A DNA stretch of 64,000 bases from Paucibacter aquatile (GCF_002885975.1 NZ_POSP01000004.1:620001-684000), one strand, 5' to 3'; positions 34,774 through 44,111 are shown, counted from the stretch's first letter. Numbers and translations are program-made. The notes: generated from the sequence alone by a model not told the origin.

Positions 34774-35391
34774 TTACTTCTTCGGTGCTGGCGCGGTCGG
34801 TGCCGAAGCGGGTCGGGCCGGAATACCCAACTGCTTGGCCACGCTTTGCTGCAAGGCTTTGTAGCGGGTGTCCAGCGTGTTGCCGGTATCGGCCATCAGC
34901 TTTTCGGTCAGCGCTTTTTGCATTTCGCCGCCCATCTGGCTGAACTTCTTGTTCACGGGGGACTCCAGCCAGGCCAGCAGCTGCTTGAGTTCGTCTTCCG
35001 TGAAGCGTTCGTCCAGCATGGTGCCGATGGTGCTGGGGGCCAGCTTGATGGCGCGGTCACGCAGCATCGGGCCGTTCTCCTCGGCAAACTTCTTGACTTC
35101 GGCTTCGATCGACTTGGCGGTCGCTTCGCGCTTTTCGGGCGGCAGTTGCTGCAGGGCGGCACCGGCGCCTTGCATCAGATTGCCCAGCGGGCCTTGCAGC
35201 ACCGCGCGGGACAGGTTCTCGATGCCGGGTTGCTGCACTTGCAGCAACTTGGCAATCAGTTCCTTCTTGGCGGGCGACGAGGCCGCTGCCGGCGCGCTCT
35301 GCGCGTGGCTCAGGCCGGTGCCGACGAGCAGGGCGGCTGCGGCAGCCACGGCCTGGATGGCCTTCAGGGTCTTGATGGACTTGGAGTTCAA
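34774..35391 (-). CDS. DUF2059-type exported protein
   Basis: 205 aa. The signal peptide (LKAIQAVAAAAALLVGTGLSHAQ) is followed by an Ala/Ser linker and an alpha-helical domain: KKELIAKLLQVQQPGIENLSRAVLQ, then RFTEDELKQLLAWLESPVNKKFSQMGGEMQKAL, the segment that defines DUF2059. The tail is Ala/Pro-rich and basic. It starts with TTG only 2 nt after the gyrA stop, with AAGGAA placed inside the end of gyrA, so its translation probably depends on gyrA. A periplasmic location is predicted; function unknown. Confidence 0.82.
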   Translation of the reverse strand: MNSKSIKTLKAIQAVAAAAALLVGTGLSHAQSAPAAASSPAKKELIAKLLQVQQPGIENLSRAVLQGPLGNLMQGAGAALQQLPPEKREATAKSIEAEVKKFAEENGPMLRDRAIKLAPSTIGTMLDERFTEDELKQLLAWLESPVNKKFSQMGGEMQKALTEKLMADTGNTLDTRYKALQQSVAKQLGIPARPASAPTAPAPKK

Positions 35392-35393
35392 GC

Positions 35394-38072
35394 TTATTCC
35401 TTGGTGGAGTCGTCGCTGGCGGCGGCGTCGTCGGCGCCGGTGGAGTCGCCGTCTTCGGGGTTGGAGCTGGCATCGGAGTTGCTGTTGTCAACTGCATCGT
35501 TTTCCACGATGCGCTGCAAGCCGGAGAGCTTGCTGCCGTCGTCCAGGGCAATCAGGGTCACACCTTGCGTGGCGCGGCCCAGTTCACGGATCTCCGACAC
35601 CCGGGTGCGCACCAGCACGCCGCGGTCGGTGATCAGCATGATTTCGTCGTCCGGGCGCACCAGGGTGGCGGCCACTACACGGCCATTGCGCTCGCTTTGC
35701 TGGATCGCGATCATGCCCTTGGTGCCGCGGCCATGGCGGGTGTACTCGACGATGGCGGTGCGTTTGCCGTAGCCGTTTTCGGTGGCGGTCAGCACGCTCT
35801 GGTTTTCGTCTTCGGCCACCAGCATGGCGATCAGGCGCTGCTCGGGCTCCAGCATCATGCCGCGTACGCCGCGGGCGGTGCGGCCCATCGGGCGCACATC
35901 GTCTTCGTCAAAGCGTACGGCCTTGCCGCCATCGCTGAACAGCATCACATCGTGCTTGCCGTCGGTCAGCGCGGCGCCGATCAGGTGGTCGCCTTCGTCC
36001 AGGTCCACGGCGATGATGCCGGCCTTGCGCGGGTTGCTGAAGTCCTTCAACGAGGTCTTCTTGACTGTGCCCATGGCGGTGGCCATGAAGATGAAGTGAT
36101 CTTCGGGGAAGACCCGGAACTCACCGGTCAGCGGCAGCACCACGGTGATCTTTTCGTCCTGCTGCAGCGGGAACATGTTGACGATGGGCTTGCCGCGAGA
36201 GGCGCGCGAGCCCTGCGGCACTTCCCAGACCTTGAGCCAGTAGACGCGGCCGCGGTTGCTGAAGCACAGGATCCAGTCGTGGGTGTTGGCGATGAAGAGC
36301 TGGTCGATCCAGTCGTCATCCTTGGTCTGCGTGGCCTGCTTGCCGCGACCGCCGCGCTTTTGCGCGCGGTATTCGCTCAGGGCCTGGCTCTTGATGTAGC
36401 CAGTGTGCGAGAGCGTCACCACCATGTCGGTGGGCGTGATCAGGTCTTCGGTGCCCAGTTCCTGGGCGTTGTGCTCGATGGTGCTGCGACGTGCGCCGAC
36501 CTTGGTCTGGCCGAACTCCTGGCGGACCTGCACCAGCTCTTCGCTGATGATGGCGGTGACGCGCGCGGGCTTGGCCAGGATGTCCAGCAGATCAGCGATC
36601 TGGGCCATCACATCCTTGTATTCGCCGACGATCTTGTCCTGCTCGAGGCCGGTCAGGCGCTGCAGACGCATCTGCAGAATTTCGCTGGCTTGGTCGTCCG
36701 AGAGGCGGTACAGGCCGTCATCCTGCATGCCATACATGGTCGGCAGGCCCTCGGGGCGGAAGGCGTTGCGGCCGCCGGGCGTGTCGCCCTCGGCACGCGA
36801 CAGCATCTCGCGCACCAGCGAGGAATCCCAGCTCTTGGCCATCAGCGCCGCCTTGGCGACCGGCGGCGTCGGCGAGGTCTTGATGGTCTCGATGAACTCA
36901 TCGATATTGGCCAGAGCCACGGCCAGGCCTTCCAGTACATGGCCGCGCTCACGCGCCTTGCGCAGGCTGAAGATGGTGCGGCGTGTGACGACTTCGCGGC
37001 GGTGCTCCAGGAAGACCGTGATCAGGTCCTTCAGATTGCACAGCTTGGGCTGACCGTCGATCAGCGCCACCATATTCATGCCGAAGGTGTCTTGCAGCTG
37101 CGTCTGCTTGTACAGATTGTTCAGCACCACTTCGGGCACTTCACCGCGCTTGAGCTCGATCACCACGCGCATGCCGGACTTGTCGCTCTCGTCCTGGATG
37201 TGGCTGATGCCTTCGATCTTCTTTTCGTGCACCAGCTCGGCAATGCGCTCGAGCAGGGTCTTCTTGTTAACTTGATACGGGATCTCGTCAACGATGATGG
37301 CCTGGCGGTTGCCGCGGTCGATGTCCTCGAAGTGGACCTTGGCGCGCATCACCACCTTGCCGCGGCCGGTGCGGTAGCCGTCGCGAGCGCCGGACAGACC
37401 GTAGATGATGCCGGCGGTCGGGAAGTCGGGCGCCGGAATGATCTCCATCAGCTCGTCGATGGTCGCTTCCGGGTTTTTCAGCGTGTGCAGGCAGGCATCC
37501 ACCACCTCGTTGAGGTTGTGCGGCGGAATATTGGTGGCCATGCCCACGGCAATACCGGTCGAGCCATTGACCAGCAAATTCGGAATGCGGTTGGGCAGAA
37601 CCAGGGGTTCTTTTTCCGAGCCGTCATAGTTGGGCCCGAAATCGACGGTTTCCTTGTCGATATCGGCCAGCATTTCGTGGGCGATTTTGTCCAGGCGGAT
37701 TTCGGTGTAACGCATGGCTGCGGCGTTGTCGCCGTCCACCGAACCGAAATTGCCTTGGCCGTCGACCAGCATATGGCGCATGGAAAAGTCCTGCGCCAAG
37801 CGGACGATGGTGTCGTACACCGCAGTGTCACCGTGCGGGTGGTATTTACCGATCACATCGCCAACGATACGGGCCGACTTCTTGTAAGGCCGGTTCCAAT
37901 CGTTGTTGAGTTCGTGCATGGCGAACAGCACGCGCCGGTGCACGGGCTTGAGGCCGTCCCGTGCATCGGGCAGGGCGCGCCCCACGATCACGCTCATCGC
38001 GTAATCGAGATATGAACGCCGCATCTCCTCTTCGAGGCTGATCGGCAATGTTTCCTTGGCGAACTGGGTCAT
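35394..38072 (-). CDS. gyrA: DNA gyrase subunit A
   Basis: 892 aa from the chosen start. The breakage-reunion domain has the quinolone-region sequence GKYHPHGDTAVYDTIVRLAQ (Thr where E. coli has Ser83, Asp87 kept) and the active-site Tyr in AAAMRYTEIRLDK. The C-terminal DNA-wrapping beta pinwheel begins with a GyrA box, here QKRGGRG. The end is an acidic tail rich in Asp, Ser and Ala. The ATG at 38072 (MTQFAKETLPISLEEEMRRSYL) matches the family N-terminus; an in-frame ATG at 38111 would add 13 residues and cannot be excluded. It is followed 2 nt later by a DUF2059 gene. Confidence 0.97.
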   Translation of the reverse strand: MTQFAKETLPISLEEEMRRSYLDYAMSVIVGRALPDARDGLKPVHRRVLFAMHELNNDWNRPYKKSARIVGDVIGKYHPHGDTAVYDTIVRLAQDFSMRHMLVDGQGNFGSVDGDNAAAMRYTEIRLDKIAHEMLADIDKETVDFGPNYDGSEKEPLVLPNRIPNLLVNGSTGIAVGMATNIPPHNLNEVVDACLHTLKNPEATIDELMEIIPAPDFPTAGIIYGLSGARDGYRTGRGKVVMRAKVHFEDIDRGNRQAIIVDEIPYQVNKKTLLERIAELVHEKKIEGISHIQDESDKSGMRVVIELKRGEVPEVVLNNLYKQTQLQDTFGMNMVALIDGQPKLCNLKDLITVFLEHRREVVTRRTIFSLRKARERGHVLEGLAVALANIDEFIETIKTSPTPPVAKAALMAKSWDSSLVREMLSRAEGDTPGGRNAFRPEGLPTMYGMQDDGLYRLSDDQASEILQMRLQRLTGLEQDKIVGEYKDVMAQIADLLDILAKPARVTAIISEELVQVRQEFGQTKVGARRSTIEHNAQELGTEDLITPTDMVVTLSHTGYIKSQALSEYRAQKRGGRGKQATQTKDDDWIDQLFIANTHDWILCFSNRGRVYWLKVWEVPQGSRASRGKPIVNMFPLQQDEKITVVLPLTGEFRVFPEDHFIFMATAMGTVKKTSLKDFSNPRKAGIIAVDLDEGDHLIGAALTDGKHDVMLFSDGGKAVRFDEDDVRPMGRTARGVRGMMLEPEQRLIAMLVAEDENQSVLTATENGYGKRTAIVEYTRHGRGTKGMIAIQQSERNGRVVAATLVRPDDEIMLITDRGVLVRTRVSEIRELGRATQGVTLIALDDGSKLSGLQRIVENDAVDNSNSDASSNPEDGDSTGADDAAASDDSTKE

Positions 38073-38335
38073 GCGCTTGTGCGCGGCTCCATGGTTGAGA
38101 TGGGCCTGCATCGTTGAGGACAGAAGCCGCCGATTCTAAAGGCCTGCGGCTGTAGCACCTTTGCAACATTCGTCACTGACCCGGCATAGGAGGCCGCCAC
38201 AATACGGCGCTATCGGTGCCCTATGGCACAATCGATGAGTCCCTAGGAGAAACCCGTATCAGGGTATCTTTGAGGTTTTTGTTCAAGTACTGGGCACTCG
38301 CAGTGCAACTGCGGCATTCCTTGAGAGGAGAATTC
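38073..38335. other. Divergent intergenic region between gyrA and the OmpA-like gene
   Basis: It holds the promoters of both genes. A small dyad TGCC-CTAT-GGCA is present at 38217-38228, and CACAAT occurs twice (near 38199 and 38225) as a possible -10. None is strong enough to assign. Confidence 0.4.
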
Positions 38336-38986
38336 ATGAAGAAATTGAACCGCGTGGCATCGCTCTTCGCCGTCGCCGCTTTCGCTGCGTCTGGCGCAAT
38401 GGCGCAGACCGTCGACAACTGGCGCGCCACCGATGGCACCGTGTGGAAGAACGGTAGCAACGAACACTGCTGGCGCGATGCCAACTGGACCCCGGCCACC
38501 GCCGCCAAGGAATGCGACGGCGCACTGAAGCCCGCTCCCAAGGCTGAGCCGGCTCCTGCCCCGAAAGCTGCCGCTCCTGTGACCCCGCCACCGGCACCGA
38601 AGCCCGCCGTGGTGCCGCCGAAGCCGGTCAGCGAAAAGGTGACTTACGCTGCTGATGCATTCTTTGACTTCGACAAGGCTGTGCTGAAGCCCGAAGCCAA
38701 GGCTAAGCTGGACGATCTGTACGGCAAGACCAAGGGTGTGAACCTGGAAGTCATCATCGCCGTCGGTCACACCGACTCGGTGGGTTCGGATGCTTACAAT
38801 CAGAAGCTGTCGGTGGCTCGTGCTGAAGCCGTCAAGGCCTATCTGGTGAGCAAGGGCGCTGAAAAGAACCGCGTGTACACCGAAGGCAAGGGCGAGAAGT
38901 CGCCTGTGGCCGACAACAAGACCGCCGAAGGCCGCGCCAAGAACCGCCGCGTGGAGATCGAAGTGGTCGGTACCCGCAACAAGTAA
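38336..38986 (+). CDS. OmpA-family outer-membrane/peptidoglycan-binding protein
   Basis: 216 aa. The signal peptide MKKLNRVASLFAVAAFAASGAMA is followed by a short N-terminal region with a Cys pair (NEHCWRDANWTPATAAKECDG), a Pro/Ala/Lys-rich linker and a C-terminal OmpA-like domain: FFDFDKAVLKPEAKAKLDDLYG, VGHTDSVGSDAYNQKLSVARAEAVKAYL and EGRAKNRRVEIEV. This domain binds diaminopimelate in peptidoglycan. The eight-strand barrel of E. coli OmpA is absent, as is usual for the short Burkholderiales OmpA. The ATG at 38336 has GAGAGGAG upstream; codon use is highly biased, consistent with strong expression. Ends in a clear terminator. Confidence 0.93.
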   Translation: MKKLNRVASLFAVAAFAASGAMAQTVDNWRATDGTVWKNGSNEHCWRDANWTPATAAKECDGALKPAPKAEPAPAPKAAAPVTPPPAPKPAVVPPKPVSEKVTYAADAFFDFDKAVLKPEAKAKLDDLYGKTKGVNLEVIIAVGHTDSVGSDAYNQKLSVARAEAVKAYLVSKGAEKNRVYTEGKGEKSPVADNKTAEGRAKNRRVEIEVVGTRNK

Positions 38987-39022
38987 GTCCTGAGTCGGGC
39001 GCGCTGCGCGCCCTCTCAAATC

Positions 39023-39059
39023 AACCCCGCACGGCTTCGGCTCCTGCGGGGTTTTTTTT
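39023..39059 (+). terminator. Intrinsic terminator after the OmpA-like gene
   Basis: AACCCCGCA and TGCGGGGTT arms at 39023-39031 and 39045-39053, followed by an uninterrupted run of T to 39059. Confidence 0.9.
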
Positions 39060-39120
39060 ATGCCGGCGTGGCTTGAGCCTTTCGCCGAGCTGGTGAATCT
39101 TTGTTGCTACCATCCGCGCC

Positions 39121-39822
39121 ATGATCAATGCTGACCCTCAAGAGCTCGCCAAGTTTGGTGACCTCGCCCACCATTGGTGGGACACCGAAAGTGAATTCAA
39201 GCCGCTCCATCAGATCAACCCGCTGCGCCTGGATTGGATCTCGTCCTATTGCCCCCTGGCCGGCAAACAGGTGCTGGACGTGGGCTGCGGCGGTGGCATC
39301 CTGACCGATTCCATGGCGCGCCGAGGTGCCAAGGCGCTGGGTATCGACCTCGCCACCAAGGCGCTCAAAGTGGCGCAGTTGCATGCGATGGAGGCGGGAA
39401 CTGAGGGCGTCGACTACCGCGAGATTGCGGTGGAGGCCTTGGCCATGGAGCGGCCGGCCAGTTTTGATGTGGTGACCTGCATGGAAATGCTGGAGCATGT
39501 GCCCGACCCGGCTTCCGTGGTCCAGGCTTGTGCGGATCTGGTCAAGCCTGGCGGCTGGGTGTTTTTGTCCACCCTCAACCGCAATGCCAAGTCATTTTTG
39601 CAAGCGATTGTGGGCGCAGAGTACGTGCTCAAGATGCTGCCCGCCGGCACTCATGAATACGCGCGCTTCTTGCGCCCCTCGGAATTGGCGCAGTTCTGCC
39701 GCAATGCGGGCTTGGATCTGCAGGCCAGCCGTGGCTTGGGCTACAACCCGATCCATCAGCGCTACAGCTTGAGTGCCGATACCAGCGTCAATTACATGCT
39801 GGCCTGCCGCAAGCCCTCATGA
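39121..39822 (+). CDS. ubiG: Ubiquinone biosynthesis O-methyltransferase
   Basis: 233 aa. SAM-dependent methyltransferase for both O-methylation steps of ubiquinone synthesis. The N-terminal NADPQELAKFGDLAHHWWDTESEFKPLHQINPLRLDWI is typical of UbiG. The SAM site is VLDVGCGGGILTDSMARRGA, followed by GIDLATKALKVAQLHA, FDVVTCMEMLEHVPDP and the C-terminal membrane-contact region GTHEYARFLRPSELAQFC. Its stop overlaps the gph ATG (ATGA), so the two are co-translated. The pairing ubiG-gph is common in proteobacteria. Confidence 0.95.
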   Translation: MINADPQELAKFGDLAHHWWDTESEFKPLHQINPLRLDWISSYCPLAGKQVLDVGCGGGILTDSMARRGAKALGIDLATKALKVAQLHAMEAGTEGVDYREIAVEALAMERPASFDVVTCMEMLEHVPDPASVVQACADLVKPGGWVFLSTLNRNAKSFLQAIVGAEYVLKMLPAGTHEYARFLRPSELAQFCRNAGLDLQASRGLGYNPIHQRYSLSADTSVNYMLACRKPS

Positions 39823-40523
39823 GCAGTGTCTGCATGGCGGAAATGAAACCCGGCCTGCCTTGGTTGAGTGCGAAGGCGGTCTTGTTTGATCTCGATGGGA
39901 CCTTGGTCGACAGTGCGCCCGATCTGGCGGGGGCGCTGAACGAGATGCGGGTGGCTCGGCAGTTGTCGCCGCTGCCGCTGGAGATGTTGCGCCCCATGGT
40001 CGGCGCTGGTGCTCGCGGCATGTTGGGCGTGGGTCTGACCGTCGCACCCCAAGACGAGGGGTACGAGGCCTTGCGGGTCGAATTTCTCGATCGCTACCAG
40101 GCTCGCCTGACCCAGGAAACCGTCTTGTTTGATCGAGTCGCTGACCTGCTGGACGGCCTGTCCTCTGCTGGCCTGGCCTGGGGTGTGGTGACCAACAAGG
40201 CGGAGCGTTTCGCGCTGCCCTTGACCGAGGCCTTGGGTCTGAAGCAGCGTGCTCTGGCGGTGGTGGGTGGGGACAGCACGCCGCATGCCAAGCCGCATCC
40301 TGCGCCATTGCTGGAGGCGGCGCGTCGTGGCGGCATTGCCGCTGAGTCTTGCATCTATGTTGGCGATGATGAGCGGGACATCGTGGCGGGTCGTGCGGCC
40401 GGCATGCGTACGGTGGCCGCAGCCTGGGGATATCTGGGGCAGGGCGAGCCGGTTGAGGCCTGGAACGCAGATATTGTTTTAAATTCGCCGATCGAGCTCT
40501 TGCAAGTGCTGGGCTTGGCCTAA
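39819..40523 (+). CDS. gph: Phosphoglycolate phosphatase, HAD superfamily
   Basis: 234 aa. Removes 2-phosphoglycolate. HAD motif I is AVLFDLDGTLVDSAPDL with D24 and D26; the helical cap follows; motif II is VVTNK; motif III and IV include KPHPAPLL and IYVGDDERDIVAGRAAGMRTVAAAWGY. The first ATG (39819) overlaps the ubiG stop; ATGs at codons 6 and 9 are possible alternatives. The stop codon TAA is also part of the likely -10 box of the tmRNA gene that follows. Confidence 0.92.
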   Translation: MSSVCMAEMKPGLPWLSAKAVLFDLDGTLVDSAPDLAGALNEMRVARQLSPLPLEMLRPMVGAGARGMLGVGLTVAPQDEGYEALRVEFLDRYQARLTQETVLFDRVADLLDGLSSAGLAWGVVTNKAERFALPLTEALGLKQRALAVVGGDSTPHAKPHPAPLLEAARRGGIAAESCIYVGDDERDIVAGRAAGMRTVAAAWGYLGQGEPVEAWNADIVLNSPIELLQVLGLA

Positions 40524-40526
40524 AAT
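40500..40526 (+). promoter_or_regulatory. Probable sigma-70 promoter of ssrA
   Basis: TTGCAA at 40500-40505 and TAAAAT at 40521-40526, with a short 15-bp spacer, placed 10 bp before the mature tmRNA 5' end. The -10 overlaps the gph stop codon. Confidence 0.55.
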
Positions 40527-40536
40527 GTGATCTTCT

Positions 40537-40908
40537 GGGGCCGACCAGGTTTCGACGTGGGTGCGGATCCGGAGTAGGGCATGCCGAGCACCAGTCCGCT
40601 CGTAAAACCACTGGAAACAAAGTAACTGCAAACGACTCTACGTTCGCACTCGCCGCTTAATTGCGCGTGAGCTTCTCAACGGTTGGCCAATGGGCCGGGC
40701 TCAAGCCGCAAGGCAGAAAGCTGAGAAGTCATTCACATTGGCTGGTTGTCCGCCGGGTCACTCGGCAGGCAACAAGATTCAGTGACTGGCGGGAAAGTTA
40801 GCGTGCCGCTGCGCGAACTGACCGTGAGATTCAAATCAGACGGCTACGCATGTAGAACTGCCCGGTGATGGCTTGCGGACGGGGGTTCAATTCCCCCCGG
40901 CTCCACCA
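40537..40908 (+). ncRNA. ssrA: Transfer-messenger RNA (tmRNA)
   Basis: One-piece tmRNA of 372 nt. The 5' end GGGGCCGACCAGGTTTCGACGTGG and the 3' tRNA-like part with GGGGGTTCAATTCCCCCCGG, ending CGGCTCCACCA, form the acceptor stem (GGGGCCG with CGGCTCC) and T arm. The tag frame begins at GCA 40628 and ends at TAA 40658-40660, encoding ANDSTFALAA after the resume point. tmRNA with SmpB releases stalled ribosomes and tags the nascent protein for ClpXP-type proteolysis; the LAA end is the protease signal. Pseudoknot-rich sequence between tag and 3' end is not resolved here. Confidence 0.97.
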
Positions 40909-40948
40909 ATATCAGGGATTCGGTTGTTTTTGACCTTCCTTCATCAAG

Positions 40949-40983
40949 GCCCCTGCTGCACATCGCAGCAGGGGCTTTTTTTT
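40949..40983 (+). terminator. Intrinsic terminator after ssrA
   Basis: Perfect 11-bp stem GCCCCTGCTGC / GCAGCAGGGGC (40949-40959 and 40965-40975) followed by eight T. Confidence 0.93.
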
Positions 40984-41328
40984 GCCTGGCGTCAGAGCCC
41001 GAGTGTATGAATGGTGCCTCGGGAGGGGCAATTGGCAGGGCTAGATCAACCCTTCTTGCATGTCCGGCTTGCTGCCATGCCTGTGCCCGTGGCACTTTTC
41101 ACCCTTTGGTCATGCGGGCTGGCAATGGCACTGGATGCGGTTCAAATGCAGCGCTCAATCGACTCGCTGTGGCTGCGTGGATTGGCCTCAACAGGTCCGC
41201 CTCACGCCTGTGGTAGCGTGTCGCGCTTTGATGCGATCGTGACCCGGGGGGTGGTAGCTGGCCGTACGCATGCCGCGCCATCACGATTGCAGCTTTGGGT
41301 GTTTCCTGGATAGAAAAAGAGATTGCTT
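40984..41328. other. Gap between ssrA terminator and prsT
   Basis: About 345 bp without a convincing gene; the short open frames here have no recognisable product. A weak sigma-54-like spacing (GG at 41260-41261, GC at 41272-41273) lies about 56 bp before the prsT start, but only the GG/GC positions agree well with the consensus. Confidence 0.45.
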
Positions 41329-44106
41329 GTGAACAACAACTTTGCAAAGTCTGTGATTGGGTCCGTGGTGCTGGCTGCTGTGCTCTCTGGTTGCTCCAGT
41401 GAAACGCCTGAAAAGCTGGTGGGGTCGGCGAAGGGTTATCTTGAAAAGAATGACCGCAAGGCGGCTTTGATTCAGTTGAAAACGGCGATCCAGAAGAACG
41501 GTAATTTGTCTGAAGCTCGCTTCTTGCTGGCCAAGACCTTGTCTGAGATGGGCGATCAGGAGGGGGCTCTGATTGAGTTGAGCAAAGCCTCGCAACTGGG
41601 TTATCCAGACGAAGAAGTTCAGCCCTTGGAAGCGAGGGTGCTGATCCTCCAGGGCGAGATGGCCAAGATCGTAGAGAAATTTGCCAATCCGGTTCTGAAA
41701 GGGGCGGAGTCGCAGTCTGATTTGCTGACCTCCTTGGCGGTGGCGCATTCATCGCTCGGACATTTGACGGACGCGCGAAAGACGATCGATCTTGCGCTCA
41801 AGCTCTCGCCAAGAGATGTTCGGGCGCGTTTGACCGAAGCTCGTTTGCGCGCGGCTGAAGGGCGAGTCGACGAAGCCTTTGCGCAAGTCATTGAGCTGTC
41901 GCGTGAGCAGCCGAAGCGCAGTGACGTGGCGCTCTTGTTGGGGGAATTCCAAGAGGCCAAGGGAGATGTGCGGGCAGCAATTGCGTCCTATCGAAAAGCT
42001 GTTGACCTCGATTCGGTGAACTATGTAGCCCAAAGTCGCGCTTTGGCGGCGTTGATTGGGCAGCAGGATTACAAGGAGGCTCAGATTGTTTGGGAGTCGA
42101 TGAATGCGAAGATCCCCAACAACCTCAATACTGCGTACTTCGGAGTCTTGCTCGCCTTTGAGCGGGGTGAGTTGAAGCTGGCGGAAGAGCGCCTCCAGCC
42201 CTTGTTGAAATATGGTGCTGCGAACGGCCGGGTCTTGTACTTGGCGGGTGCTGTGTATTTCCAGAAGGGTGCAATGACCCAGGCTGAGACCTATTTGGGT
42301 AAAGCCATGAGCACCAGCTTGGGTGAGGCGGCGCCAGGTGTTCGCACATTGCTGGCCCGTGTTTTGATTCGAATCGGCAATCCGGCCAAGGCCTGGGTGT
42401 TGATCCAGCCCTTGCTGGAGCGCTCGCCGGTGGATGCCGAAGCCTTGGCGGTGGGGGCTGAGGCCAGCCTCAAATTGGGGGAGTTCGCGAGGGCTGAGAC
42501 ACTGTTCAAGCAGGTGGTGCAGGTCAACCCGAACGATTCGCGGGCGCGGACCTTTTTGGCTGTCGAGCGCTTGAAGAAGGGGGATGTTGAGTCCGGGATT
42601 CAAGAGCTTCGGGCCATCTCCGAACGCGAGAAGGCTGTCACGGCAGACCTTGCCTTGATCAGTTCCTTGATCAGCAAGAAGGACTACGTGCGCGCCTTGG
42701 AGGCTGTGTCCAATCTGGAGAAGAAGGACCCCAAGAGCCCCGATGCGGCCAATCTGCGTGGGCAGATTGAGCTTCAGCGTGGCGATGTTGCGCGCGCGCG
42801 CGAGGCTTTTGAGGCTGCAATGAAGCTCGATTCACAGTCTTTCGTGGCAGCCCATAGCCTTGCGGATCTGGATGTGCGCAATCAGCGCGTGGATCTGGCG
42901 CTGGCGCGCTTTGAGCGCATGAGTGCCGAGAACCCGAAGAACATCAGCACTCGGATGGCTGTGGTGGGCCTTCGTGAGCAGATGGGAGCCAAGGCCTCGG
43001 ACTTGATTGCTGTTCTGTCGGAGGTGGTCAAGGATCTTCCCGCGGAGGTTGCGCCGCGGGTGCAACTGAGTCGCTTCTACCTTCGCAGTGGCGACACGAC
43101 CAAGGCCTTGGCTTTGGCGCAAGACACCATCACGCAATTGCCCAACCGCCCCGAGGGCTTGGAGTTGCTGGCGGATGCATATGCAAGCCGAGGTGATTTC
43201 ATTCAAGCCGAGAACCAGCTGAGCAAGCTGATCTTGATGCAGCCCAAGTCGGTCAAGCCATTGTTGTCGCTTGCCAAGATGCATGTGGCCAACAACAAGT
43301 TCGATGCTGCAATTTCGGTGCTTCGTAAGGCCATGCTATTGCAGCCGGACCACCGGGATGTGCAGTCTGCACTGGTCTCGGTATTGGCAGGTTCAGGCAA
43401 GGCAGATGATGCCTACAAGTTGTGCCAGCAGATCCAAAAGAGTCATCCGAAATTGCCGCTGGGCTGGGCGTTGGCCGGTGACGTGGCTGCGTTCAAGAAG
43501 GACTGGGGTGCAGCTGTTGATTGGTATCGGAAGGCACTTCAGGTGGATGGGCGTCACACGGATGTGGCGATCAAGCTTCACAAGTCCCTGCTCATGGCCA
43601 AGGATGTTTCTGCTGCCGATTCGTTTGCTCAGCAGCGCTCTCAAGCCCTGCCGAACGATGCCATCTTCACCTTCTACCTCGGAGACGTTGCCCTGAGTCG
43701 AAAGGACTTCGCTCAAGCAGAGCGTTGGTACGGAGCGGTGCTCAAGATGCAGCCGGAGAATGTTGGGGCGCTCAACAACATGGCGTGGTTGTACAACAAG
43801 TCGAAACGCCCGCAGGCGAAAGAGCTGGCGGAGCGTGCTCAACGCTTGCAGCCGCGCAGCGCGGGCGTGCTGGATACCTTGTCTGAGATCCATTCGGATC
43901 AGGGGGACTTCGCCAAAGCGGTCGAACTTCAGCGCAAAGCCGTTGATTTGGATGGATCGGTTGCCAATTACCGACTCAATCTGGTCAAGCGACTGCTGGC
44001 GGCGGGGCAGAAGGATCAGGCCAAGTCCGAGTACGAGAAGTTGGGGCGCGAGCGGCCAGAGTACGCCAGGTCAGATGAATACCGGCAACTCGCCAAGAGC
44101 TTGTGA
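41329..44106 (+). CDS. prsT: XrtA/PEP-CTERM system TPR-repeat lipoprotein PrsT
   Basis: 925 aa. Lipoprotein signal NNNFAKSVIGSVVLAAVLSGCSS with lipidated Cys22, then TPR repeats along the entire length (for example YLEKNDRKAALIQLKTAI, DARKTIDLALKLSPRDVRARLTEARL, QAERWYGAVLKMQPENVGALNNMAWLYNKS). PrsT is a marker of exosortase A genomes and is presumed to help assemble or sort the exopolysaccharide and PEP-CTERM proteins at the periplasmic face. The GTG at 41329 is chosen because AAGAGA lies 7 nt upstream; an in-frame TTG at 41323 has no room for a ribosome site. It is separated from the PEP-CTERM gene by 232 bp. Confidence 0.92.
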   Translation: MNNNFAKSVIGSVVLAAVLSGCSSETPEKLVGSAKGYLEKNDRKAALIQLKTAIQKNGNLSEARFLLAKTLSEMGDQEGALIELSKASQLGYPDEEVQPLEARVLILQGEMAKIVEKFANPVLKGAESQSDLLTSLAVAHSSLGHLTDARKTIDLALKLSPRDVRARLTEARLRAAEGRVDEAFAQVIELSREQPKRSDVALLLGEFQEAKGDVRAAIASYRKAVDLDSVNYVAQSRALAALIGQQDYKEAQIVWESMNAKIPNNLNTAYFGVLLAFERGELKLAEERLQPLLKYGAANGRVLYLAGAVYFQKGAMTQAETYLGKAMSTSLGEAAPGVRTLLARVLIRIGNPAKAWVLIQPLLERSPVDAEALAVGAEASLKLGEFARAETLFKQVVQVNPNDSRARTFLAVERLKKGDVESGIQELRAISEREKAVTADLALISSLISKKDYVRALEAVSNLEKKDPKSPDAANLRGQIELQRGDVARAREAFEAAMKLDSQSFVAAHSLADLDVRNQRVDLALARFERMSAENPKNISTRMAVVGLREQMGAKASDLIAVLSEVVKDLPAEVAPRVQLSRFYLRSGDTTKALALAQDTITQLPNRPEGLELLADAYASRGDFIQAENQLSKLILMQPKSVKPLLSLAKMHVANNKFDAAISVLRKAMLLQPDHRDVQSALVSVLAGSGKADDAYKLCQQIQKSHPKLPLGWALAGDVAAFKKDWGAAVDWYRKALQVDGRHTDVAIKLHKSLLMAKDVSAADSFAQQRSQALPNDAIFTFYLGDVALSRKDFAQAERWYGAVLKMQPENVGALNNMAWLYNKSKRPQAKELAERAQRLQPRSAGVLDTLSEIHSDQGDFAKAVELQRKAVDLDGSVANYRLNLVKRLLAAGQKDQAKSEYEKLGRERPEYARSDEYRQLAKSL

Positions 44107-44111
44107 TCCTT

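Noticed and set aside
35565..38015. 816-codon open frame on the plus strand
   Set aside because: Antisense to gyrA; no domain is visible and the residue bias is that of a shadow.
41007..41313. Short overlapping open frames between ssrA and prsT
   Set aside because: No ribosome site, no similarity pattern and mutually overlapping in different frames.
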